The notes under the pieces: model-generated | What the model saw: only the letters and a program-made list of their open reading frames with translations | The model's database searches: none | Told to the model about the DNA's origin: nothing | Part shown: positions 33,301 through 44,700 of the stretch, piece after piece | How positions within the stretch are numbered: position 1 is the first letter of the stretch | Layout of the letters: each line of letters begins with the position of its first letter | NCBI GenBank assembly: GCA_963922205.1 | Contig: CAWUHX010000085.1 | Coordinates: forward strand, 744,001-808,000 | Origin: Romanomermis culicivorax | Lineage: Eukaryota; Nematoda; Enoplea; Mermithida; Mermithidae | Length of the DNA stretch: 64,000 bases | Reading direction: 5' to 3' | Made by a program: the position numbers and the translations under genes

Positions 33301-35736
33301 TGTAAGTGCGCAGAATCATGATTTCCCTTGCGTAAAAAACTTGTTTTTTGAGCGTTAAGTCTTGATTTTGGCTATGTAAGATCTTATGTGGCAGACCTAT
33401 CACAAATTACAATAATAGGAAGTCAAAACGATTTTTCTAAGAATTCGGTTTACTTTGATTTCTTTTTTTTAAATCGTGCACATCCTGATTGATTGATGGT
33501 GTGAAACTTGACTTCATCTAATTTTGACTTGAATTTTTTGATGAGATCTAGAATATTGCGATGCAAAAATTGATTTACGATCTGCGTTTTTTGGGATTTC
33601 ATCGAAAGTATTGGACACATTTTCCAAGCTACTAAAAGATGCTTCTCGTCATCAGAAAGTTCACCTCCGCAAAAGCTTCTGGTGGCATTAGCCGTGTCGA
33701 ATAGTGATCGCTTCCTTCGCTTGAAGTTTTGAACATCCGTAGTGTTCCTATAAAATTTTTTAATCGTGATACAACGATGGAATCAGGATTGGAGCGGAGG
33801 GTTATCACACAGCGGATGGCTGCTCGTCTTTTTTTGATCCGAACAAGACTGTATGCTTCAAAGGCAACAGTGCACAATGGCAAGGATCATTTACTTTGAG
33901 ACTTGCACGAATCTCTTATACCAAAACAAAGTCCTAAGTTTCATTTACAAATAGTTTAAATTTATGGTTTGGTTTGGCCACGGACATCCCTGAAATTTTC
34001 CTGAATCAGCTATAGAATATTCTTGAGTTTTCTGACATGTAGAGTCTCTGCAATCGAAATAGTCCCAGTTTACCTTATAGTCATGAATCCCAGGATGAAG
34101 TGAACGTAATTTTCGATGGGATAAAAAAAATATATTACGATTTCTCAAGAGTTTCATAATTATATTCATTTCATTGCTATCTGATGCATCATCGAATACA
34201 AACGTAAGCAGCTCATGGAAGATGTGCGGATAAGCATAATGAATACAATAGGAAATAATGCTGTAATTTTGAATCAGACTGCTAAACTTCTGTTTTTTCT
34301 CGGTTATAATAAAAATTCGAATAGCGATATAATTTTCTAAAATGGTTTCCCGTTTCCTCCTGCATGAATAGATTATTCCATCTTACTGGATGATCTGTGA
34401 ATGAATTTCTTTCAAATAGCTTGTCCGTTCGACGTCTCCCATAACTTTCATCTCTGATGACACTACAACCTTCGTTCTATCCAATATAAAAACATCATTT
34501 TTCACAATTATCATGCCATCCTGAAAAAATTTACCATATACCGAACATCAACTGAAACACTGACAGAAATACAATCTTACCAAAAATGCGGACCTACAAT
34601 GAGATATCGAAGCTGTTACGCCAATGGTAACGCTTCTATAGTGGCAATGATGAGAGTCGTCCCCTATTTCCAAGTAATTTTGACCGTGGACGTCGTCTTT
34701 GATGACCCGAACGGTCTGATTGTCCCACAAATCTTCGTGGGGCTGCAGATCAACCAACAATTTTACATTATTGGATCCCGGATAGGCAAACCGTAATTGT
34801 CGAAGAGTTTTGTTTATGATACGAGCTTCGAGGCTTTCGATGAAGAGTACATTGTCTGAAATTTATGAAGGAGTAGAGATGATAAAATGACAGAAACACT
34901 AAACTCAAACTCAAAAAGTAAACTTTCATTATGCGGTTTATATTTCGAAATTCCAATGTTCTTCTACCTTGAACAACCGGCAGCTGTTATTTGAGGCCCA
35001 TTCCGGAATTCTTTTACCGTAGCTAGACGAGCTTTAGTTCTCACATTCACTTTCTCATTTCCAATTGCGCATCAGTTTCCCTTTCTCATTCGTTTACTTT
35101 TCCAATGTTATTAGTCCCTGAATATTTTCGTTTTTACCATAGTTCTCGTTTATTTCGATACTTCCCATTTTTCAATCATTCTTACATATTCTATTTTTTA
35201 GGGTGCGAGACTGATTCTGGATTTGTGGATTCCTTAGACGTATGTTTCGATTATTCAGAAGTTTTGGATTTCTTCCACTGTGAGAATCCTGAATATCAAG
35301 CATGTGCTTTGGCAAAATTCTCGAGGCTTTCGGTGATTTCGAGGTGAATCATCTCAACGACACTGATCCATGCACTTCTGTATCACCCAGAATTATTCCC
35401 ATGGCAGAACCAAATCAGTACAGTCGTTTTCTGAACAGCATTTGAGTTCGAAAACCTGCATTACATCCAAGGTCGTACTTACTTTTTATCACACTGATAT
35501 TATGAAAGCCGGAATTTTCGAAATTCAAATGTCTGTCGTCTGGCGAATCGATCGTCGATGAGATCACGTGACTTACTCCGTAACAAAAGCATATACACTA
35601 CAAAATCACGCAAATTATGCAGGAATTGATTAGAATATCTCACTTTGAAACTTACATGAATCCACAACAACTTCACGCATAAATGTACCCGTAAAATTTC
35701 ATACATGGTGAAATAAAGAACAACCACAGTCAACAC
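15320..35736 (-). CDS. ADAMTS-like secreted metalloprotease 1 (16 exons modelled, large intron)
   Basis: Exons from 5': 35736-35656 (hydrophobic start), 35597-35483, 34855-34581, 34520-34387, 33747-33665, 32585-32374, 32312-32229, 32163-32057, 31236-31091, 30634-30502, 30441-30303, 30109-29942, 18991-18665, 17171-17052, 16425-16129, 15600-15320. They encode a propeptide, a basic RRKR site followed by FCG, an M12B catalytic domain with the full zinc motif HEIGHGLGISHDE (about residues 408-420) and Met-turn-like FIMSES, a disintegrin-like region (HPALEGTSC), a TSP1 repeat, a Cys-rich part and three TSP1 repeats ([37 protein letters not shown]). Phases agree at every junction except 17052 to 16425, where one small exon (60 bases plus one in ADAMTS-2) is not found. 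Exons 1-2 are the least certain. The halves upstream of 29942 and downstream of 18991 could be separate genes, but each lacks what the other supplies. Confidence 0.8.
17317..17565. mobile_element. MITE family 1, copy a
   Basis: About 249 bp with ends TATAGTCTGTTTTTCTTGAAA and, at the right, TTTATAAAAAACTGACTATA. Inner words shared with the other copies are AAAGTGGAAAGCAAGTA, GATTTTCTGATAAAC, GACTGGAAA, GTGAACATACT, TAAATGATTTTGACGACA. It sits in an ADAMTS-1 intron. Confidence 0.7.
19994..20525. mobile_element. MITE family 1, copies b (19994-20242) and c (about 20304-20525)
   Basis: Copy b has both ends (TATAGTCTGTTTTCTATAAAA and CAGGAAAAACTGACTATA). Copy c is more decayed but keeps the inner words GGAAAGCAAGTACTATTTC and TAAATGATTTTGACG. 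Both lie in the large ADAMTS-1 intron. Confidence 0.6.
20756..22405. mobile_element. 1.65 kb element with 200-bp terminal inverted repeats
   Basis: The 200 bases 20756-20955 are repeated inverted at 22206-22405 with few differences. Ends read AACTAGTTTATTAGAAAATG. AACTAGTT is itself a palindrome, so it could be an 8-bp target duplication, with the element proper beginning TATTAGAAAATGCCCC; I cannot separate the two readings. No transposase is visible in the ~1.25 kb interior. Each arm keeps an open frame (MPRWGRKKENILAS...), which follows from the arms being copies of each other. It is inside the ADAMTS-1 intron. Confidence 0.8.
22600..23330. repeat. Minisatellite, about 98-bp unit, roughly eight diverged copies
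   Basis: The core word AATCACGAAAATACGTTTGTTTAC and variants recur at about 98-bp steps (for example near 22848, 22945, 23043, 23141, 23240). Each is followed by an AATAATTTTTTTGTGTAAAGTGA stretch and a CCCCGTGGTCGAAAACC-like stretch, with variants. Because 98 is not a multiple of three, ORFs seen here on the minus strand change frame between units and are not genes. Confidence 0.85.
23331..24071. other. Intronic DNA of ADAMTS-1, nothing recognised
   Basis: Between the minisatellite and the MARVEL-type gene. Only short ORFs; a locally GC-richer patch (23570-23800, GGGGCC words) has no recognisable origin. Confidence 0.5.
24072..26252 (+). CDS. MARVEL-type four-helix membrane protein, nested in ADAMTS-1 intron
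   Basis: Five exons join with consistent phases: 24072-24134, 24170-24224, 25002-25126, 25646-25762, 26198-26252. The product starts MPSFNADYLTSKFGIIRIIVF and has four predicted hydrophobic segments: the N-terminal one, SSVLTAYAGLAFIFILLQL in exon 3, FMVTALVCYLLAAITQFV in exon 4, and SINVLLYALDIYLRK in exon 5. Spacing and the closing YALD.YLR pattern resemble CMTM/MAL-type MARVEL proteins of membrane trafficking; the exact family is uncertain. The first intron is only 35 bp. Exon 5 ends in a GTGAGT donor, so a last exon is missing: one candidate starts near 26337, or the frame runs on unspliced to a stop near 26363. The gene is on the strand opposite to its host. Confidence 0.7.
26689..27798. 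mobile_element. Putative 1.1 kb hAT-like element with GGGATGGTCGGGGAAAA subterminal repeats
   Basis: Flanks CTTTACAC (26681-26688) and CTTTACGC (27799-27806) agree in 7 of 8 bases and may be an aged target duplication. Ends GGTTGTATCCC and, inverted, GATTGTGTGCC agree in 8 of 11. Just inside, the left arm has repeated CCCCGACCATCC words and the right arm their reverse complements. The interior shows no clear transposase; the minus ORF 27069-27317 has no domain I recognise. Confidence 0.55.
27856..27914. repeat. Near-perfect 25-bp hairpin
   Basis: Arms 27856-27880 and 27890-27914 are complementary at 24 of 25 positions around a nine-base AT-rich loop. The arms contain ATAAGTCTGTAAC. It could be a small palindromic repeat or a precursor of small RNA; sequence alone does not decide. 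Confidence 0.7.
28375..28940. mobile_element. MITE family 1, copies d (28375-28623) and e (about 28695-28940)
   Basis: Copy d is inverted relative to copy a and keeps the words AAAAGTGACACAAATAAGTACTG, AAATTTCCAGTCC and CAAGAAAAACAGACTATA. Copy e is in the orientation of copy a. They sit about 70 bp apart in the ADAMTS-1 intron. Confidence 0.65.
31271..31832. mobile_element. MITE family 1, copies f (about 31271-31515) and g (about 31588-31832)
   Basis: Two degenerate copies between ADAMTS-1 exons at 31236 and 32057. Both keep the CTGTTTTTTATA left end and a middle with TTGAGTATGCTCACAAAT or a variant; copy g keeps the right end GGAAAACAGACTATAG. Confidence 0.6.
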
Positions 35737-38700
35737 AATTATAGTGGTACGGTCAATGAATGAGAATACTGCATGATGATCAACAACTTGTTATCATAGA
35801 TCCTCAAATATTCCATGGTGGTATTGTTGACCGCAGACGATAGTCGTCTGTGAAAAAACTGCGCACTCGTAATGTGTTGCCATCGAAGATTTCACACAAG
35901 TGAAGAAAAATCTTTTCTGACAGATTTCTATGTGGGTGCACAACGCTTTCATCATACAATTGAACTTTTAGGTAGAGAAGATGTCGTTTTTTTCGCATTT
36001 TCAGTCAGTGCATTCAATGAGTCTAGTCTGCATAATTTTCCGTGGATAAAGAAAGGTTTCAACGAATACAGACGATTGGGTGTGTTCTGAGTCGAAAGTT
36101 CTATTTTTGTTGTTATTTTGATATTTTTTCGCTCAAGTCATTGAATGAGTCAAAATTTGACCAAAATAGAATCATGATCTAAATGTGTAGTCTAATTTCG
36201 ATGCACAACTGACAAACAAAGTTTATCAAGTGCATAATTGGGTTCGGAGTTTAAGAAACATGCTGATAAAGGCCGTTAATTGACATCCACAAATTTGATA
36301 AATTGAATTTTTTTGCGGAAAAATCTTCCGTTTTTGAACATTTATTTAAGTTTCCATACAGAATAGTTCTGAAAGAATTATTTTAAGTGGTCGAAAAACT
36401 ACGATTTTTGAAGACGTTCAAACTTTTCAAGTATCCTTATTTGTTTTTATGGATTTTCAAAAACATTTTTGGATGCTTAGCTCTTGTTTCATCAGTTCTT
36501 CCTGTTTTTGCGTTTTTTGTGTCCCAATTTACTCTGCTTCCCGTTCACTATATATTCATTCAACTGTGAAAAAATCAAAATTTTTTACACTGGAGATATT
36601 CAAATTAAAGTGTGTCTCATAGTTTTTCATGTAACTACTTCATTTCTTATTGTCTCCTTCATACCGATACTTACTAAACATAACGGTCTTCTTGCTTAAT
36701 TCCAAAAGCTGGTGAAATTAAATTTAGTATCTTGGTTGTGAATCGATGAAATTTTTTCTTGTGTCTCATCCTACGGGTTACGACTCTTTAGTAAATGATT
36801 AACGGCAATGACTACAGCCCATTTTGAATCAACAGATGCAGCGACAACCAAAAATTGATTCAATCAGGCACGATATTTCCACCTGATGAAAGCCTCATTA
36901 TTTAGAAGGGGGCCTTGATAACAACGGGAAGGCCAAGGTCATTGAAAAAAACGACGTGCGTATCCACTCTTGATTTGAGTAGAACTGTGTCGACAACTGA
37001 ATGTTAATCGAAATTTTTATCTGAAATTGGAAATTTATCGAAGGAAATTTTCAAATATTCTGTTTTCCGTGCGTGGACGAGAAATTTTGGTTCATTGATT
37101 ACAGTAATAAGCTTATTAATTTCCAATGTTGAACTCACTTTCATGGTATTCCGCATCGAGAGAATATAATCTGACACATACTCACCTCGTGGGAGAAACG
37201 AACGGGATTGTAGGCTGGGAGATTGAAAGCCTCTGCGTTGTACACGCTCTTGTCCGTCACTGGCAGCTAAATAACGGCATCAGGAATCACAACCAGTTGT
37301 CACAACTTGTCACTGCATTGATTAACGGCAATGTTTAGCTTATAGTCCGAGTTTCAAATGAATTTTCCAAAATCAAATTCCTTTAATAATTAGTAGTAAG
37401 ATCTTTTGCTTTCGGCATATGGCTTTCGAAAAGAAAGAACACCATGAAAACTATTGCATCCAAGGTATTGAATTCCAAAAAAGTTTCATATGTTTCAGGA
37501 TCTCAGCGTAATTTTTTTTGTTGGCATTGCCACCAGTTCTCTAGGCCTCTAGCTCGCTGTTGTTGAAAAATTCATATCTGAGGAAAATCTGGAGAACTCA
37601 GAAGAAAGAACCTTCGGCTTTATCATTAGTATGCCACGAGATATGTATCCGACGACCTACGCGCTTTCGAATATCTGGACTTTGACCTATGTTGAGCTTA
37701 TTCAAATGTCTCTGTAGAAAGAATGAATATAAGTCATTCTTCTTTTGGCACACATGTTGCACTTCTATAAAACCGAAATTAAGACATGCTTTCAATTGTA
37801 ATGCCAACAAGTCATGTTCAAACACGACCTAACGGTGAATGCAATGGAAAGAGATAGACTGAATAGTCGATTCTGAATAAAAATAGCTTATTGCGTGAAA
37901 GATGGAAATAGCCCAATCCCTCAAACCGAATTATCAATTTTATTTGCTCAGACTTTGATCCGCTCATGTTGACCTGACCTTTGGAACTCGCGAATTTAGA
38001 TATTTATAGCCTGTTTTTCATAAAATGCTTCCAAATCGAAAAGTGACACAAATCAGTACTGTCGTCTAAATCGTTTACATAGGGCTTAAATTTTTCCTTC
38101 GAAAAATTGTTAAGAGCGAGTTCAAGTATGCTCAGAAATTTCCAAACCAATATAATATATTGTTTATCAGAAAATCGTGAAAATCCGAAATGCCACTTGC
38201 TTTCCACTTTCATTATTTAGAAGCATTTCAAGAAAAACAGACTACAGTGTCTAATTAAATTTCAGATCGGGAATTATTGAACTTTTTCAATCTATTCGAT
38301 TCGAAAAACAGCAGTTTGATATTTAACTTAATTACGTTTTTTGCATCAAACTCAAGAAGCTATGTTATGACAATCAGATGCGTTTATTAATCTATGAACG
38401 TATTTTTATTGTACAGTATTCATTGCATCATTGTGAATTTGATATATACAAACATAGCAGGTGGACATGGCTTAAGTGACAATTCGAATGATGCAACAAA
38501 GGAGTCATATAAAAATATTACTGCTACAGAAAGCCGACTCCGTTGAGCACATCAGGTCAAAGTATGTCTATGTCACTCTAAAACACGATTCAAAATTTGA
38601 TCAGAACTTTGAACACTTTTTAACTTGAACTGATTTATAGTATCTTGTTGACGTTGGATTCACATTCTATCCGGCCTGACTATAGGAATTGAATGCATCT

Positions 38701-38760
38701 AAATTCAGGCCACTATAGCAGATAAAATTATTAAAAAACGTAATAAAATCTTCGAATTTT
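35737..38760. other. Intergenic between ADAMTS-1 and ADAMTS-2, one MITE, no gene seen
   Basis: About 3 kb separating the 5' end of ADAMTS-1 from the 3' end of ADAMTS-2. It should contain the ADAMTS-1 promoter, but I see no element I can name. ORFs are short and without domains. Confidence 0.5.
38005..38246. mobile_element. MITE family 1, copy h
   Basis: Ends TATAGCCTGTTTTTCATAAAA and CAAGAAAAACAGACTACA; same inner words as copy d (AAAAGTGACACAAATCAGTAC). One of the best preserved copies. Confidence 0.7.
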
Positions 38761-41700
38761 TCAACAATATTCTACGTCCATATCGTTTCCAGGACAATAT
38801 TCATTTCCGCCATAACATTTCCTAACGCGGCGCCTTTCCCTCGTGAGCATGTGACATGAAGACCAATAGCCCCAGCCGCCCCAGGCCGGGCAAGCGGGTG
38901 CGTAACATTCTATTTCTTGGCGGTCAGGGCCTAAACATTGACCTTGGCAGGTGCGGACTCTTTGACGCCTACCTTGACCGCAAGTAACGCTGCATCCGCC
39001 CCAGGCGCTCCAGGCGCTGTACTGACCGTACGCTGCTGTAAAAAAAGATTTATTAATTTATAAGGATTAAGCATTTAGAATTTAGAGTGGAGAATTTAGA
39101 ATCAAGAATCAAAATTCAACAGGAGTAAAAATCAAAATTCTATTATCAAGAGCCGAGATTATCAAAATTCTATAATAAGGAATCAGATTCCCAAAGTCTA
39201 TAATGCAAGAATTAGGATTTTTTGAGCAGCAGAAAATTATATGGTGAACAAAAAGGTCCCCGATTAAAAAAGGTATGCCGGTACATAAATAGATTTTACA
39301 GCATTCCCGAAGAAGGTCAGCAGTTTTTTCTATTTTTTCAATAAAAAAACTTCGTGGAACAAATGTTCCAATACTCCTCAGGAAGATAAACATCACAAGA
39401 AATGGCATCAGCTGCAACATTTGTAGGAGCGGATTTGACATCTTTAACTTTTTCACGTGGTGAGTAAGATCAAAAGTAGCTGTGTAACAGTAATTTGATC
39501 TAGATTTTTCTGATGTCGGGCCAACATTTTTCGTTTCCCTTCTCATAACATTACCAGAGTCCACCGTGCGTGTACATAGAAATTTTGGGGTGTCATCCAA
39601 ATTCTTTTTTAAAGTGCTCAGAACTCAGCGAAAAATTGATCACAATGTTTTTTTCAGTTTAAAACGGTTTTTTCCTGATAATTTTCAAAATTTTTACATG
39701 AAATCCAAATTCTTTACATGATCAACTCTTTGAAGAGCACTGAACTATAAAAATTACAACATTTATTTTAGAAAAAATCTACTTAAATATTTTATAGTAT
39801 AAAAATCTCAAAAAATAAAAATTCTGGGGGTCAGCCAGGATCGTTCATGGGTTCGGCCAGAGTTTCCAGCAAACCTCTCCACAAGAACTTGTATGGAGTC
39901 CATCCTTTAACGTCATTAATCTTTAGAAATACTCACATTTTGACCATTTATCGTTGTCATACTGTTGTTTCGTTTCGAACTCGTTCTTGGGACAATTGAC
40001 CGTATTGTAGCAGGAAGATTTTTCGGCGTCGTGACCATCACAGCCGCTGGCCAAGACTGACGGCATGTGAACCGTGGCCACAGTGACGCAACTACGGGCT
40101 TTCTTTTTTACACCTTGACCGCATGTGGCGCTGCATGGCGACCAGACGGACCAGCCAGTCCAGGTAACAATGGGCTCACGAAGGGGGCTGAGGCATTTTT
40201 GTTCTAAAAAATGAACGGAGTAAAAAATGAACAGAGTTGGATATCGCAAGCGAAATTTTTGTACCAAGAAGTGTATGATATGTAGCTAATTTTCATACAC
40301 AAATCACGTACTAATTAACTAGCGATCAGCTAATAAATTTTTCGAAGATATGAGCTGAGGTATCGAAAAGGCATCTTTGATATCACATTCTCCAATCAGT
40401 AACTGTGTGTACTTTAAACAATGGTTTTCAGTGGGCATCTACGTTCATTCACTGAATCATTCCAGTCACTGTGCTATCTGACAATTTATTCTCACATGCG
40501 AGAGTAGTCACTTGATTAATGTAATATAATGTATCATTCGTATTGACGTATACATGACATGCACAACATAGTTCACGTTACTACTCCTATAGATGTTTTT
40601 CCTTAAATATTGAGGGTGGAAAACACGTACCGTTTTATATTTTCAATATTTCCTGCTAAACCCACATAGAACTGGACCTACGGCCAAAACTTTGTGTAAA
40701 CGACTTCGAGGACGGCAGCTATTTACATAGATGCACATAGGGTAGGCGACGGGGTAAATTCCGATATTTGAGACCCCAGGTACCCTCGCCTGACTTGAAA
40801 AAATAGTCAGTTACCCTCCTCGAAGTTTGTTGAAGAAAGCTTTATGATAACTTTCCGTACATTATATACGATAATAATGTTTATGGAGCTCTCTTTTTGG
40901 TTTCTGCTCGCTGACCCCCATGAAATGTCAAAGGACCCGCCCCCTGGAAAATTCTCGTCATGTATGTCTGTCTTGTATTATTTAAAGAGTGACCAGTGGC
41001 CACACTGCACAAAGAATGGGAAAGAGACGTACCTACGGAGACTAGCATGGATAGTGGATAGTGAGTGAGACGAAAATAGACATTGAAATGCACATTTCAT
41101 GGACATAGGTTAGCATGGACATAGAACTATCGCTCAGCTCTCACGTTTAAATGAAGTGATATTACGGAAATGATGCTGGTCGAATTGATATGAATAACTG
41201 AATACTGATCCACAAGAGAAAATGTTAAGTCTACAGATGGCCGCATTCTCAATTATTGTGATATGCAGAATAAATTTGGGAACAAGTAGCCGAACTTTCA
41301 GACACATCAAATTAATGAATTGCTCACCATTGGACGCAGGACATTCAGCTTGAGTTGCGACAATCGCAGTGCTGTCACAACCTAAAGTCTGAAAAACAAA
41401 AGAACAAATTTTGGCCCAAGAATGAAATTTAGAATCTACTGTAGCACTTACCAGACATTGACCCTCCATACAATATCTGCCATTGCCGCACGGCGTTCCA
41501 TTAGGCAATAGCTCATTGAAGGACGTTTTCTTGGTTACACCATTATCGTTCACGTCGCAAAAAATCTGAAGATTTGCACAAATTTGCTGGAAATCGTCGC
41601 CACGTTGATTACAATTACCATACATACTTCAAGTGATCTTGAGTCAAGAAGATCGGAAATTTTTCTGCTTTGCCAGTTTCTGTCAGGGTTTATCGGTGTG

Positions 41701-44700
41701 TTTAAGGGCACTTACCAGCATCGCCAATGACCTGCTCAATATTGCTGACATAGCAGCCTCATGCATCATTTAACAGAAACATGAGTTGCACAGTGGAAAC
41801 AGAGATGTAAGCGTGCAACTAGCATTAAAGTGTTTAACTATAGAAATTCATTACCGTAGAAAAATGAAGCTTAGAAGTAAGTCTTGGTCACAGTAACCTG
41901 CTTGTTGATCTTAGTATTTTTCAAGCTACAGTTTTAAATGATTGAATAGGTTAAAAAATTCTTACTTTGCATGCTCGATCTTCGTAGAATGTCATTTGTC
42001 GACCGGTGCCCAACAAATTCCAGCCGTGATGTTTATTCCTGTGCTCGGTGCACACCCTAGTTATGTACTGGTCGACCGTATATTTGGTCGTCCTTTGAGA
42101 CGAACAAGCGCGATTACACACCAAACCCCTAATTGATGCCCCATAACATTGGGAGCCGCCGTTGCTAGGCGCCGGATTGGTGCACGTGCGGTAGGCCTTT
42201 ATGACGGCCAGGCTGCTGTCAATTTCAGGACACCGGCAAGTATTACAGTTAGCCGAACCCCAGCCGGACCAACCACCGTGAACGGGCGTTGGACTACGAT
42301 ACTGTAAATAAAAAATTCTGATAAGAAAAATGCAAGAATCACAAACTTCACAGTTATTCTGCAAAAACTTTCATCGATTTCCTTGTCGGCTTTTTATATC
42401 GCATGTCAAGAAACCAAATTCATGATTCTGATCAGTGACATCTTGAAATGCTCTTCTTTGTGAATGACTATCTTTTAATGGAATAGCGCAAAAAACTTCA
42501 CCCAGGCTCTTTTCAATATTCTTTCTACCGTCTATCAAACGCTCGTTTTGGAAATCATGGTCAAGAGTGTATACATGTCCACAAATTATCATGACCACTA
42601 ATTGAAAGTTGAGTCAAAATTTTTCCAATGTGATTATTTCTTGCCACTTCTTTGTCTTGAAAAATGAATAAGTTCAACGCCAACTCATACACATCAGACT
42701 GGACGAAAATCTAATTAGAACTCCGTTCTGACTACTTCATTTAAAATATTTCTTAGTTTACCCTATAGGTCAAGCGAATCTTCCACAATAAATGGGACGA
42801 TTGCAAAAACTTTTTATTTCGAGATATGGGATATGCCTAGAGTAACGCTTTTAAGATTTGGTAATTTTTCACTTGTTTTACAGTATTACCTACAAAGCTT
42901 GGGTAGAATATTATATTTGATAACGAAATCACGCTATTGATAACGAAATCAATATACTCATCGTGTTGATAATGTTAAACTGGTACATAAAATTTGCAAC
43001 TGAGTGAACTCAATTAATTCTTTTGGTCGGCCTCTCTAGGGTCAATAATCAATACTCGTTCAACATTAAGACGCTGAGCTTTGAGGTGCGAAAATAAAGC
43101 ATAGTTCGCAAAGTAAAATAATCATAAGACGCTTCATTTCACCGATAATTTCAGCATAAAATGTTTTGGGGGAACTCTGTATATGAAATTATGACTAAGT
43201 AACGTATAGTATATTTTTCCGGAAATGTTTGTGAATAAAAAAGTGGAAGACAACTATTGTTGCATCATTTCTAGCTGAACCCTATATCACCTAGGACTGG
43301 AACTCTGTGAACCTTGTCAATTTACTGTTAACATATTTTGAGCCACTCAGTAAAAGTTTTTTTTCTGTAAACGACTCTGAGGTGATGCTTTTTTCTCGTT
43401 TTTCGATAAACAAACATTTTATAAAAAAGACTAAGAAATGCTTGAGGTTTTGAATCATTATGAATTAATTTTCGATGCATTTAGAACAATCAGCTTCTCA
43501 TCAGTGATGTGATCCAGCAATTGACCTTCGAAGCCTACTTACTGAACTCGACTTCATAAATTTCAGTGTCTTACATAGATATCCGTGCATTTCCCATTTC
43601 TGCATCTTTTGCCACTTGCACATTCCGTCCCTTCCAAAGCCGGATGCGAGGTGATATATTGGCCACCGTTTCGTCTTCGGCACCACATCATGTAACACAT
43701 GTCCCCGTGAACGTGCGACGGCTGAAAAAAAGAAAGTTTCGTGTCAGTCTCGTGTTAACTAGGGGACCAATCAGTGCTCAACTTGACTTATTCATTACTT
43801 GCTCCTGATAGTAATCGTTGCCGTAGAATAAGATGCATTGGTCTAAGGCCGTGTATTTGATGCCGGGCAATTCGGTTGTGCTGAGTTGAAAAGCCGCTGC
43901 CTTGTACTGCGTCAAAGTCAGCATGCAGTTCCTATTTTCCCGGCTAAAGAAGGAAATCGAATGTTAAACTAAATCAGCATCATCTCAACAAGGTCAGCTT
44001 CATTGATTCTTTCCTTTTCTTTACCTGTCACGTATAAAATCTTCTGAAAAACTACTCTACGGCGAGCCGTTGTGTTCTGATGCCAATTTATGAATCATCG
44101 CAGTGTCTGCCGAGCAAAACATGCATGACTTTGAACGGAACTCATTGTAAAAATGTCTTTTATCATATGCAATTTTGTTGTGGTACTCATTTTATTTAAA
44201 ACAAAGTTTCATTTCTTAAGCTTTAACGTTATCAAAATCTTTACTCATACTATCGAGGAGGTTAGATCTGATCCAAGTCAATTATCAATTCAATTTATTA
44301 GGGATCAGAGTTCAAACTTCATACTGATCCGTTGATAAGGTTTTATAGTTGTTCAAAAATCCATCAAGAACTGCATTCAGCAAAATCAAAAAATTTCAAA
44401 ATTTCAAGGCTTCGAACGTTGAACGATGTGACTAAACGGGAATAACAAATGATCGATCTATCACGTTAGGCTTATTATATTTCTTATTCTAGAGTAACAG
44501 ACTTTGAATTGTCCTTAATTCTCTACATAGCCAATTAGAGTCATGCTCTCCTGTCATGCCACTGCATAGAAGCCGTGACTTACCTCATTTGCTTTATAAG
44601 AATGCTATCATCGACACTATCTCAATAATTCAAGTTTATCTGGGAAAATGGCTTGAAGCATTGGATGTTCAATCAAAGATTGCCTTGCCTATGATTCGCT

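Noticed and set aside
34768-34956. Start MKVYFLSLSLVFLSFYHLY as the ADAMTS-1 signal peptide
   Set aside because: It is attractive as a signal peptide but is in a different frame from the propeptide exon at 34855, and no suitable donor gives the required phase 1. Exons at 35736 and 35597 fit the phases better.
39109-39600. 163-codon minus ORF
   Set aside because: It lies within the ADAMTS-2 intron between exons 39937 and 39035, is built partly of repeated AGAATCAAAATTCTA-like words, and shows no domain; chance ORF in low-complexity DNA.
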